Positions 54,759 through 64,000 of a stretch of 64,000 nt of DNA are shown piece after piece. The translations under genes and the position numbers were made by a program. How positions within the stretch are numbered: the first letter of the stretch is position 1; each line of letters begins with the position of its first letter. The notes below the pieces were generated by a model, which saw only the letters and a program-made list of their open reading frames with translations, was not told the origin of the DNA and made no database searches. Source of the stretch: Panagrolaimus kolymaensis (lineage: Eukaryota; Nematoda; Chromadorea; Rhabditida; Panagrolaimidae); the NCBI GenBank assembly GCA_028622995.1, contig JAJQJQ010000051.1:992001-1056000 (forward strand), in the 5' to 3' direction.

Positions 54759-56837
54759 TTATTTTGCAATTGGAAACCCTAATGGAGTAATTTCACGTTG
54801 TTTGTGCTGTTGTTGCCTTCTTGACCCTGGCTTGTTCGTGTTTTTTTGTGGAATGGCATATTGAGCTTCGGCAGATGAATATTTTTGATTATTATTATGT
54901 TCATCGTGGAAAGTTTGTGAATCATTCAACCCCAAAACTCTTGGACTTTGAATTCTCGGCGGCGGGCTATAAACCGTGGATTGATAATCATAAAGTTCAC
55001 TGGGAGCAGGCGATTCAAATGTTTGATGTTTTTGTCCAGCATTCGTTGTTGGATGATGAACTTTAAGGATATCCGGTGTCCTTGATTTTCTTGTTGGATC
55101 ATTTTTTACTTTAATATTTTCTTTTAATTCCAAATTTTGTTGCGATGTTTGATAAAATGAATTTTCTTCAATAATTTGTTGAACATTATTTTTATAATTT
55201 TTTGGTATTCTTAAAAAGAAATGGCCATTACGAAATTTTGGATTGATTTTATGATTTTTTTGTGCAGCTAATAATTTTGCTGCTGGACATTCTTTTTCTG
55301 ATTTTTTTGGGGTATAAACTTCTCGAGTCGTAGTCATTGATTCCAATGCGCCTTTTGGCAAAGTTGTTAATGAACGCTGAAAAAAAAAATATTTATTGCT
55401 TTTGAACGTAATTTAAATTTTTTCATTTCTTTTTTTATTAATTAAAAAACTCACTTTTCTTCTTTGTGGCCGACCACCTTTTTTTGGTGTATATACTTCT
55501 CGAGTCGTTGTTAAAGATTCTAATGCGCCTTTTGGCAACGTTGTTAATGACCGCTGAGAAAAATTTTTTGTACTATTTTTTCTTCGCTTTTTAAATATTT
55601 ACTCACTTTTCTTCTTTGTGGCCTTCCATTATTTTGATGTTTAATAAATTCATCCGCATTGGTGGTATTTCCAAAAAATTCTCCTCCCACTCCAAGATTA
55701 TCTTTGGCAGTGTATCGAATTGGACCTCCTTCATCTGCTTGTTTAGCATCATAAGTAACTTGATTCATAGTTTGTTGGGTTTCATTTGGATGGTTTTTAG
55801 ATGTTGTGCCTAAATGAGTTTTAGGTCGAACTTTTGATGGCTTCACAGCATTTTTGGGGGTGTAATTTACTCGATGCGAAGTTTCTCCATAAAATGGAGC
55901 TTTATATCTTTCTTCAGTTGGTTCAGCTCTGAAAAAAAGAAATATTTGTTTTTTAATATTTTGAAATTAATGGATTCCTGTCATTTTTGTTACAAATAAT
56001 TTATTTTTGTTTCGAAAAAATTGGAAACATTTTTTTAAAATAAAAATTTATCTTCAAATTTTTTGATTGCTGAATGAATCCACGAATTTTACGAATCATA
56101 TTTTATTTTTGACTTACTTTTTCTGTTCCTCCTTCACAGGAAGATGAGGCAAATAAGTTGATTTATTTGTGGTTTCACTTGTAAATGGCATCCTTTGCCT
56201 TGGTGCTGCTTCCTCTTCATCATCATCATCATCGCCTTCATCGGGTGTAGGCAAATGAGGATCCTTCCAATAATATTCATCTTTATTCGTGGTTGAATCA
56301 TAAAATGGTTGTTTAACTTGTTGAATTTCATATACATCATAATCATTGGAATTATGAATGGGTTGATAATAATTTCCTTCATGAATTATTCCATCATTAT
56401 TATTTTTCGATGTTTGTGGTGGAATTACATCTCCAATTGGATAATCATCGTCATCATCAAAATTATTATTTGGATTATAATTGTTGTCGGGAGTTTGGGA
56501 TCTAATAAAAGTTAAATCTTCATCTTCGTCATCTCGAGGCAAATTGTAATTTGTTCCTAAAAAACAGATTTAAAAAAACTTAATTTGTGGATTTGAAATT
56601 AATTTTTTGTTTTGAGACAATTTTTTAGCAAAAAATTTTATTGAATGGAAATGTAGGCAAAAAAATGGGTTAAAAATTTCATTATTTTAAAATTTATCTT
56701 TTTCTTTGCGAAAAGATAAATAAAACTTTAAGAATTTCAATTGATTTTTTTGAAAATTATTGGAGATATCTAACTAACGTACCATAATCATAATCCCCAA
56801 CAAAAGTATCTCGAGTTCGTAAAGCACTTCGGGCCAT
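54759..56837 (-). CDS. Mn-motif (SAXO-like) repeat protein
   Basis: Exons (5' to 3') are 56837-56783, 56556-56118, 55928-55607, 55553-55455 and 55376-54759, giving 510 aa, hydrophilic and Asn/Asp/Lys-rich. It carries at least six short repeats of a PF-x3-TT-x4-Y pattern: PFYDSTTNKDEYYW, PFTSETTNKSTYLP, PFYGETSHRVNYTP, EFFGNTTNADEF and ALES(L/M)TTTREVYTPKK twice. This resembles the Mn microtubule-binding motif of SAXO/FAM154 axonemal stabilisers, so binding to microtubules, perhaps in cilia, is proposed. Exon 4 (33 codons) and the start of exon 5 are a recent exon-plus-intron duplication. An acidic stretch (DEGDDDDDEEE) lies in exon 2. Family assignment is tentative. Confidence 0.68.
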
Positions 56838-57276
56838 AGCTAGCGTTCAGAATATTTGTTAGTTTTACACTTTTTTAAATCAAAAAAGTTTTATTTAGTG
56901 AAAAAAAAACTAGTAACACTGTTTTATTTTTTTGCAATGCATTGTTCGTGTTTTTTTGTTTTTTAACAAATGGCATTCTTTTTGTTGTATCCATGGAGAA
57001 GAAGCCAACAACAACAAAAAAGTTGTCTAGGATGCCATAACCTCGAGTGCTTTCTTTTTTTCTCGTGCAAAGCATTTTTTTTTCGAAAGAAAAAAGTTTT
57101 GTAATATTTCTTTTACAAAATAAAATAAAACTTTTTTGTTAATTAAAAATTCTTGATGTAAACTATTTTCTTTTAAATTTACTTTTGTTGATTTTATTTT
57201 TATTTAATTGCTTTTTATATAAATTTTTATCTTTTGGCAACATCGTTGTATGTATCAAAGGCGAAAAAAATAATAA
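56838..57276. other. Spacer between SAXO-like and CUB genes
   Basis: The promoter region of the SAXO-like gene (minus) and the 3' flank of the CUB gene. No other gene is seen. Confidence 0.5.
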
Positions 57277-60200
57277 TTAACGTAAATTTGTTGTCATTGG
57301 TCGAAACATTGGATTCATTAAAGATGATTCAGATTCAGTTCGCCTAAAAATTTAACTTCATTTTTTATTACTTTTTCAAAGTGCAAACTGCGCCTTACTG
57401 TTGTCGACGATTAATAAATCGAATGGAACGCAAATCAAGATCAGAATTAAAATGAAGTCTATTTGTTTTAAATAAATATCCAATAATTCCAATCGCAGCA
57501 ATAATAACAACGAGCATAATAATCGCAAAAAATGGAATTTTTGAAAAGAATCCAGAATTTTGTTTATGATATTCAGCAGTTGGTTCTGGAAAAAAAGGCT
57601 TTAGTCAAGCATCTTTAAAAAATTCCTTCAAAATTTAGAAGAAAAAAGAGTTACAAGAATAAAACCTTGAATTTTTAGAAAAATCCTCTAATAAAAAAGT
57701 TATTTTTTTGCCTTTATTTTTTTTGTAGATTTAACACATAAATTTGTTACTAAATTAAAAGAAGGTTGTCGAAATAAAAAAAAAACTGATTAAATTTAAT
57801 ACTAATCTTTGAAATCAAAATTCATGTTTGCAATCTTTCCAAAATAAAAATTAGTTAAGCGGCGTTGTCTTAAATTTTTGCAACTACTACATTTTTTCAA
57901 GGAATTTTTTTGTTTGATAATCATCTCTTTTTTTGGTCATAAAAAAATAAACATAATATTTTACATACCTGCTTTATACCAAAGTGAAAAGCCTCTTAAA
58001 CTTAAGCTACCATCAGAACTAAAAGATATGGTCATTTGATTGCTTTGAGTTGAAATTAAATTTTCAAATTGTTCCATTCCTGATAATCTGCAACAACAAA
58101 AAATTATATTCATTTTTAAAGTATTAAAGAAAAAAAACTTTGGCCCTTACAATTCGAGATGAGTGGTATTAGTAAGATTTCCATCAAAAATAACCAAAAA
58201 ATCTTGATCAATTTCAATTAAAAAATCTGTAATATTTATAACTACTTTATGTTGAGGTGGAGCTTCAATGAGCCAAGTGCAATTCATATTATTACAATAT
58301 GGAGTTGGATAATCGGGTGAAGTTAAGGGAAGCCAATCCTCGGAATTTGCTTTAACTATTTTGGAACCACATTGGCATCGTTTTCGCCAAGTATATTCAA
58401 AATTAAATAATCTGTCCCCTAAAATAAAAAAATAATAATAAAGAGACAGGGTAAAAAAAACAGATATTAAAAAATTAAATGTCTAAAGAAAAAAATAAAA
58501 AAGAATCGTTTTGAACCCCAGAAAACTTTATTTAATATTAGTCTTTTATTTTAGTTAAATAAAATGCCTAAAAATAAATTTTAAAAATAAATCCATCCAC
58601 AAATTTTTTCAGTTTTAATTAAAAATATTTACCTCAAAATGAAAATTAAATGAAATCCTTTCAAAACTCCCATAAAAAATTATTTAACTTTGGCTATTTT
58701 TAATTTTAATACTAAAAAAATGAAGAAAAATCATTTAAAATTTATGCAATTATTTTTATTTTTTCAAGATACTTTTCAAATTCTCCAAAGTTTGGGGTTT
58801 AAACAAGAGACGAAGATTCTTAAAGCAAAAATTATAATTTTTGTGCTTCAGTTTATAAAACTTTCTTCCAAAAGTTTTAAATTTTTCATACCTGCAACAT
58901 CATCTCCTTGTCGATGATACCATATTTGAACATATGGATTATCACTTGCATCAAATTCAATAAATCTTTCAGCTGTTTCACCATCATCGGGAACTGCATC
59001 AGATTCAAGCCTTAATTTTTCATTATTTCTCTCTAAATTTTCACCATTTGAAATTTCAATGAATTCTGTTTCCGATTGAAGTTTATAATTAACTTTCATA
59101 ACAATTCGAAAAATATTTTCTGTACTTGGTGGATAAATTCTCCAAAAACAATCCATATATTTGCATGCTTCATAAAAAGTATGATTTTGTTCATATGATT
59201 GAGTTGCAAGGATTTTAGGTGAATCAGGGCATTGACAATCTAATAAAAGTTTTATAATTAAAATAATTTTCTGAAGTTTATTATTTTTAAAGATAAAAAT
59301 TAATGGATTCTTGTCTCAAAAGATTTCTTCGTTAAATAAATCATGCATCTTTTTTTTAAACTTTAAAAAACCCAGAGATCAGAAACTTACAATATGGCTT
59401 TTTATAAGCTTGAAGGGATAAATTAAAACCTTTTTCAACCACGGAATGATCCGAAGTAAATTTCAAATCCACTTGTTTGTGTTCAAACGTAAAGGTTGAA
59501 ATTCCTTTTGCAACATCAGATAAACTAAAAAAAATATTCCATCATTTTTTCTCTCTGAATTTTTTTTGTTGGGCTAATAAAAAACTTACTTTACCAAAGA
59601 AGTTTTATCAATGAGTTGTAAAAAATCTACATCAATTTCAACCGAAAATTCATGAAATATTAGCTGAACTACAGTATTAAATTGATGGGATTCAGGTCCG
59701 GGTGGAAGATTATCCAAAACAGCTGATACCCGAGTAAGACAATTTAAAAAATCACAATATTCCAATGGATATCCAGGTGAAACAAATACTTTGGATACGG
59801 TGGAATTTACTTCAATTTTAGGTTCATTGCAAGTGCAAACTAAAAATATTATGCAAATTTTATAATTTTTGCTATGTTTAAAGTTTTTTTAAAATTTAAT
59901 TTCAGAAAGAATAAAGTAGTCGTCATTCGAGGGAGGGCTTACACTTACCACTAACTGCATGCTCATAATCGATTTCATATGCAGATTCATCAGTTAATAT
60001 TCCAGAAAATGAAAGTAATAAAGTTAATGATTCAGTTCGGCTTGAAACTTCATATGGAAGTTTATGAGTTGTGTAACCATTCAAACTAAAAATTTATTTA
60101 TCACACATTTTTTTATTCAGCTTCAAAAGCTCCATGATTTTTACTATTCAAAAAAGCGAGAAAAAAAAAGCTAAATTATAATATATTTTTAAAAAATTCA

Positions 60201-61247
60201 AAAGCTATGAAAAAAATTACTAATTTCAAGAATATTTTGGTTCGAAAAAACCAACTAAAAATTTCAACAAAAAAAGGAAATTATTATTGCAAAATCTAAT
60301 CTTTTTATTTTGGGCACCAAAATTTTTTCTAAATGTTGTAAAACTAACTTTTCTAAAACATCATGAACTCGATTGGATTTAAAATTTTCTGTTTCAATCA
60401 ATTTTAAAGTCACCACCGTGGAAAGTTTACGAATGTGAAGTTTCACAGCATCCGTGGAATTTATTCGAATCACACACGATGTATCAGAAAAATATGTTCG
60501 TTTCATAAATGGAAGAGTTTTAATTGAATTTGCAGCTTCAAAAAATGGAAATGGGCATGGAACATGTCGAGAATTAGGTGAATCTAAAAATATAAATTTA
60601 AAAAAATTTAGTTTTATTTGGCTTTTTTTGAAAAAATTAAAAAAAACCTTGATGAAATCGAGTGTAACTCATTTGAAAGCCACTAAAAGAATTTTCTGTG
60701 GCATCCGTGGTGAAAACAACTTTCAATCCTCCACCCATGGAAGAAGTAAAATGTCGAGGTTGATGACCCATTGGACCGCTAAGGCTAAAAAATAAAACAA
60801 TTTTCACATTGAAGCCAAATCTTTCCGGTAGAGCTCAAAAAGTAAAAATATAAGCTTTAAAACAGAAAAAATAATAATCAAATTTTGGTTTACTAAAAAT
60901 CGACATTCGCGCATCCCAGTTACTTACACATGTTGTTTAGCATAATTAAAAGTACCATTATATAAAAAGATTTGATGAATTTCAACAAAATCATGCAAAG
61001 ATTCAGTATCAAAAAATTCTATGGATAAACTAACACCTTGATCAGATTTGGGTTCAATTTCATAATTCGATCGTAAATTATTACAATAATGAATGGGAAA
61101 TCCAGGGCTTTTAAATATTCCATTAGCTACATCAGGGCCATATGAAACATCAATGGATTGACAATGAGTGGAATCCTTTTCTCCAGCAATAAAGATAATA
61201 AAAAAATTATTTAAAAATAAAAATAAAATTATAATTAATTTTAACAT
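57277..61247 (-). CDS. CUB-repeat single-pass membrane protein (11 exons)
   Basis: Exons (5' to 3'): 61247-60928, 60784-60648, 60583-60349, 60085-59949, 59839-59590, 59524-59391, 59239-58892, 58418-58151, 58087-57969, 57585-57399, 57343-57277; 733 aa. There is a signal peptide (1-21), then about five CUB-type domains. Domains 1, 3 and 5 are clear (SPGFPIHYCNN, SPGYPLEYCD, SPDYPTPYCNN followed by LSG and GF-x-LSY/WY). Domains 2 and 4 are degenerate. One helix (FFAIIMLVVIIAAIGIIGYLF) leads to a short tail with NPMF. CUB domains mediate Ca2+-dependent protein or glycan contacts, so this is probably a surface receptor or co-receptor in development or cell contact. No catalytic domain is present. 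Many N-glycosylation sequons are seen. All junction phases agree, although the donor after 60648 is a weak GTTTTT. Confidence 0.88.
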
Positions 61248-62366
61248 TTTTCTTTTTATTTATCTTTAAAAAAAGCCGAAGCTTGAAAAAAAAAGTGTTA
61301 ATTGAAAAAATAATTTAGGGTTTATTTCAAAAACCAAAATAAAAAAAAATCATTTTTAGTTTGTTTATGTTTTTTTTTGTGGTAGTAGAGACGATCGAAA
61401 ACATAATATCAAATTACTTTTTCCTTCATTTTGTGGAGTTCTAATCAAATTTTAAATTGAGCATTAAAAAAATAAAGGAAATAGTTGATGGAGAAAAATG
61501 AAAGATCAAAAGTTTGAGTGTAAACTAAAAATATTTCAAAAAAGAAAAAGTCATTTTTGAAAACAGAAAAATAAATTTGTAAACTTTTTAGAAGCATCGG
61601 CAAAAAATAAAATAATAATAACTGATTTTTTTTTTGTAACAACCAAAATAAAATTAAAAAGAGTAAAGAAAAATGCAAAAAAAAATCACATTAAAGATTC
61701 CAAATCAAGGGAAACATTTTTTGGATAAATAAAAAAACACATTTATAAATAATCGAATTGCTCTTAGGCTTTACTTTAAAGGTTGCAAATCAAAATTATA
61801 TATTTTTCGCTGTTTTTAGCTTTTTTTAAAATGTTATCTTTTCTTTCTAAGCTTCATCATAATATTAATGAAGCAAGCTTTATTTTCATATTCTCCAATG
61901 CAGTCTCTAAATATCCAATAATTCTAATTATCAATGTCGATCTAGAGAGTTATGTTGCTGAACAGAAAGAAGCTATGTTGCAATAATATTTTCTGTTTCA
62001 TATTTACATTCTTCTTGTCAACAGAAAAACAACCATGATATCGTAGTTGATGGAGCGGAGCTACTTCTCTTTGTCTTTAAATTTAATCAATGTAAAAAAG
62101 GTGTACATTTGTTTGGAATAAAGAAAAGTTTAAAAAATTTTAATGTATTTTTGATCAAAACAAAAGCCTTAGAATTTTTGATCACCATCAGTTGCGCGCA
62201 GTTTTACTGTATTTGCTTGCATGCGTGAAAATAGTGAATTTTCCCAAGAAATTTGCATGCATTTTTTCTTTCCTTCTTCGATTTCAAAACACTTTTTATT
62301 TGTTTGTTGTTTCAGCGTCGTCGTCACTTTTTTGTTTTGCTCGCTTTTTGCAAAAAGCTCTCCTGA
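61248..62366. other. Divergent intergenic region
   Basis: This separates the minus-strand CUB gene from the plus-strand two-helix protein gene and is A/T-rich. A TTTCAG acceptor at 62310-62315 lies 52 nt before the next ATG and may be a trans-splice or 5'-UTR splice site. Confidence 0.5.
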
Positions 62367-63562
62367 ATGAATGAAAAAATGGTAACTTCAACATCAAAGA
62401 ATTCATCATCAAAAATGTCAACAGCAACACCTTCATCACCTGGATTACAAACCATTGTAACAGCTCAACCTTCAACAGCCAATGTAAATTTATCTGAAAT
62501 CAATGAAAATACTCAATCATCTGAAAGTATGGATTCAATGGCAACAGCTGTAGCAGCTCAAATTCGTTCACCCATTTCTGCTCATGTTCGATTCATCATT
62601 GCTTTAGCTGTTTTGGTTTCTCAAGGTTTATCTCTTTTGGTTTGTCAAAGTTTAGCATCTCAAACATCCATGGCTCATTATTTTGGTGTTGGTTTAACTA
62701 TTTTTGTTTCATTCTTTAGCTCCGAAGTAAGTTGCTTTTCATGTTGCTTCTTTTGCTTTACCTATTGATATTATCTTTTTCAGTGGATTCGAATTCATTC
62801 CTTTGCTTTAACTCGTCAAAGACGTGCTTTCTTTGATGAAGCAAATATTCTTGAAACTTATCAACCTCGTGCACGAACTCATGGACATCTTTTTGTTGTA
62901 AGTTTTCTGTTTGTTTGAATATATGAAAAGTTTGAAAGATGATTTATGGCTTTGTTGCACCGTTTACTTGCTTCATTGTTGCTTGATTATTGAACTTTTT
63001 CCTTTTCAGCCTGATCCACCAACTCCTGGTCCAGTTGTTAAAATATCTGATGATCCTTCTTTACCTCAACGTGCTCCACATGAAAAAGCTGCTTTCAATG
63101 CAAATCGTGATGCAGTATGTTTTGTTCATTTATCTTCTTTCCATTAACATACTTCATATTTTTCAGCATTATGCAAACATGTTTGAACATGCTTTAAGAA
63201 TTGCAAAAGAAGCTGAAGAATCTGATCGTCAAGCACTTGAAGCACAGAAATCTCGTATAGCTGCTGAAGAAAGCAGCAACAACAAAAAGAAGTTTGATGA
63301 TACACCTCCAACTCCAACATCATCAGCATCTTTACAACTTGCCGTTCCTAAAGGTGAACCACTTTATGATAATATGCCTCCTGGTGATCTTCCATTAACA
63401 GCATCTGATGCATCAACAACTGATGGAACAACAAGTGTAACTGGTTCAACTGCTGCTTCAACGTCAAGTGTTACAACAACAACTCCTCAAAGTCAATCAT
63501 CAAATGTTGCATCAAAAAGTGGTCAAAAACGTGGAAAGAAGAAGAACAAAACAAAGATGTAA
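62367..63562 (+). CDS. Two-helix membrane protein, nematode-type, function unknown
   Basis: Exons are 62367-62726, 62784-62897, 63010-63114 and 63167-63562, giving 324 aa. The Ser/Thr-rich cytosolic N-terminus (1-72) is followed by two membrane helices: VRFIIALAVLVSQGLSLLVC and YFGVGLTIFVSFFSS, close together as a hairpin. Then come a basic juxtamembrane stretch (FALTRQRRAFF), a Pro-rich segment (PDPPTPGP), an alpha-helical Ala/Glu block and a Ser/Thr-rich tail ending in a Lys cluster (KRGKKKNKTKM). Both termini probably face the cytosol. No domain is recognised. Similar spacing appears in ER-shaping hairpin proteins, but sequence similarity was not tested. Confidence 0.78.
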
Positions 63563-64000
63563 AAAATATTGAAATCCTTTATTATGTATTTCTTTTTTGC
63601 ATTGAATTTATTGTATAAATATTTTACATATTTAAGATTTAATAAAATTATATTAACTTTTACTCTGTTTGGTTATTTATTGTACAATCTATAGCCAGCC
63701 AAAAGCAACTAAAACACATTAGTTTATAAGTTTGTTGATTTCACCGATATCGTCAATACCAAATTAAAGTTAATCAGCCACCAACCACATCATTATCATT
63801 TCTTCCCATTCTTCGATGAAATTTTCTATAATAAATGGAATGCAAAACAATACAGCCATATCCAAAAAATATGCCAAAACAAAACTAAATCACCAAAAAA
63901 GAGTTGAATTCTTTAACAGTATTAAATCTCTTTTTATTATTATTAGACATGGTTAACTTCTTTTTCTTTAATCATGGATTGAACGAACATCAAATAAAAA
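63563..64000. other. Window end with possible mini-gene on minus strand
   Basis: After the polyA signal (AATAAAA near 63641) the plus strand is empty. The minus strand may hold a 50-residue gene, listed separately. Confidence 0.4.
63774..63990 (-). CDS. Possible 50-aa single-helix membrane protein
   Basis: The exon 63884-63774 encodes a hydrophobic helix (FCFGIFFGYGCIVLH), a basic stretch (YYRKFHRRMGRN) and the end DVVGG-stop. It has a good TTTAG acceptor. An upstream exon 63990-63949 starting MFVQSMIKEKEV would join in frame, but its donor is the unusual GTCTAA. The shape resembles a small mitochondrial or ER membrane subunit; no family is recognised. The 5' exon could lie outside the window. 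Confidence 0.35.

Noticed and set aside
1..64000. CRISPR arrays, bacterial operons, riboswitches
   Set aside because: Spliceosomal introns and nematode gene content rule these out. The repetitive arrays found are MITE subtermini without spacer-repeat structure.

Overview
The window is A/T-rich animal DNA that most likely comes from a nematode. Introns are tiny (about 45-70 nt) with T-rich TTTTAG or TTTCAG acceptors. One gene encodes a small sperm-type MSP-domain protein, a class confined to nematodes. There is also a nematode-type 7TM receptor and an env-like retroelement remnant with a phlebovirus-G2-type cysteine motif. I rebuilt exons by hand; for every multi-exon gene with joins listed, splice phases agree and total lengths divide by three. 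Apparent single-frame ORFs are mostly exon pieces or shadows in A/T-rich spacers.

Layout. 1-2.1 kb: PP2A scaffold subunit (paa-1, +). 2.1-6.7 kb: A/T homopolymer-rich spacer with one possible small membrane-protein exon (-). 6.7-20.7 kb: a rearranged block with three copies of one gene family (A on +, B and C on -) encoding single-pass receptor-like proteins. A and B form a large inverted repeat. B and C form a near-identical direct duplication. Between B and C lies a broken env-like retroelement gene that carries a hAT-type MITE with an 8-bp target duplication. 20.5-23 kb: 7TM receptor (-), whose last exon also exists as an orphan copy at 9.7 kb. 23.8-25.9 kb: MATH-BTB protein (-). 26-31 kb: spacer. 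31.1-32.4 kb: syntaxin (+).

33.7-39.8 kb (-): a PP1-like Ser/Thr phosphatase that splices in frame to a signal peptide, a cysteine-rich three-finger-like ectodomain and a membrane helix; a small type I membrane protein with a KKSQ-repeat tail; and a short Cdc16/APC6-like TPR protein. 40.4-51.6 kb (-): two H+/myo-inositol (SLC2A13/HMIT) transporter paralogues that share a 231-bp identical conversion tract; the second has a 4.9-kb intron holding another hAT MITE. 51.75 kb: tRNA-Ala(TGC). 53.3 kb: SSP-type sperm MSP-domain gene (+). 54.3-56.8 kb (-): a 110-aa ORF, which a Helitron-like 3' end abuts, and a SAXO-like repeat protein. 57.3-61.2 kb (-): a CUB-repeat membrane protein. 62.4-63.6 kb (+): a two-helix membrane protein. 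63.8-64 kb (-): a possible mini membrane protein.

The most unusual items are the receptor-like Ser/Thr phosphatase, which resembles a TGF-beta-type receptor with a phosphatase in place of a kinase, and the B/C receptor pair, whose sequence is nearly identical except for one strongly diverged ectodomain exon. Several genes (SSP, PP1-like, short Cdc16-like, membrane proteins with basic tails) would fit a male-germline setting, but that is inference only.
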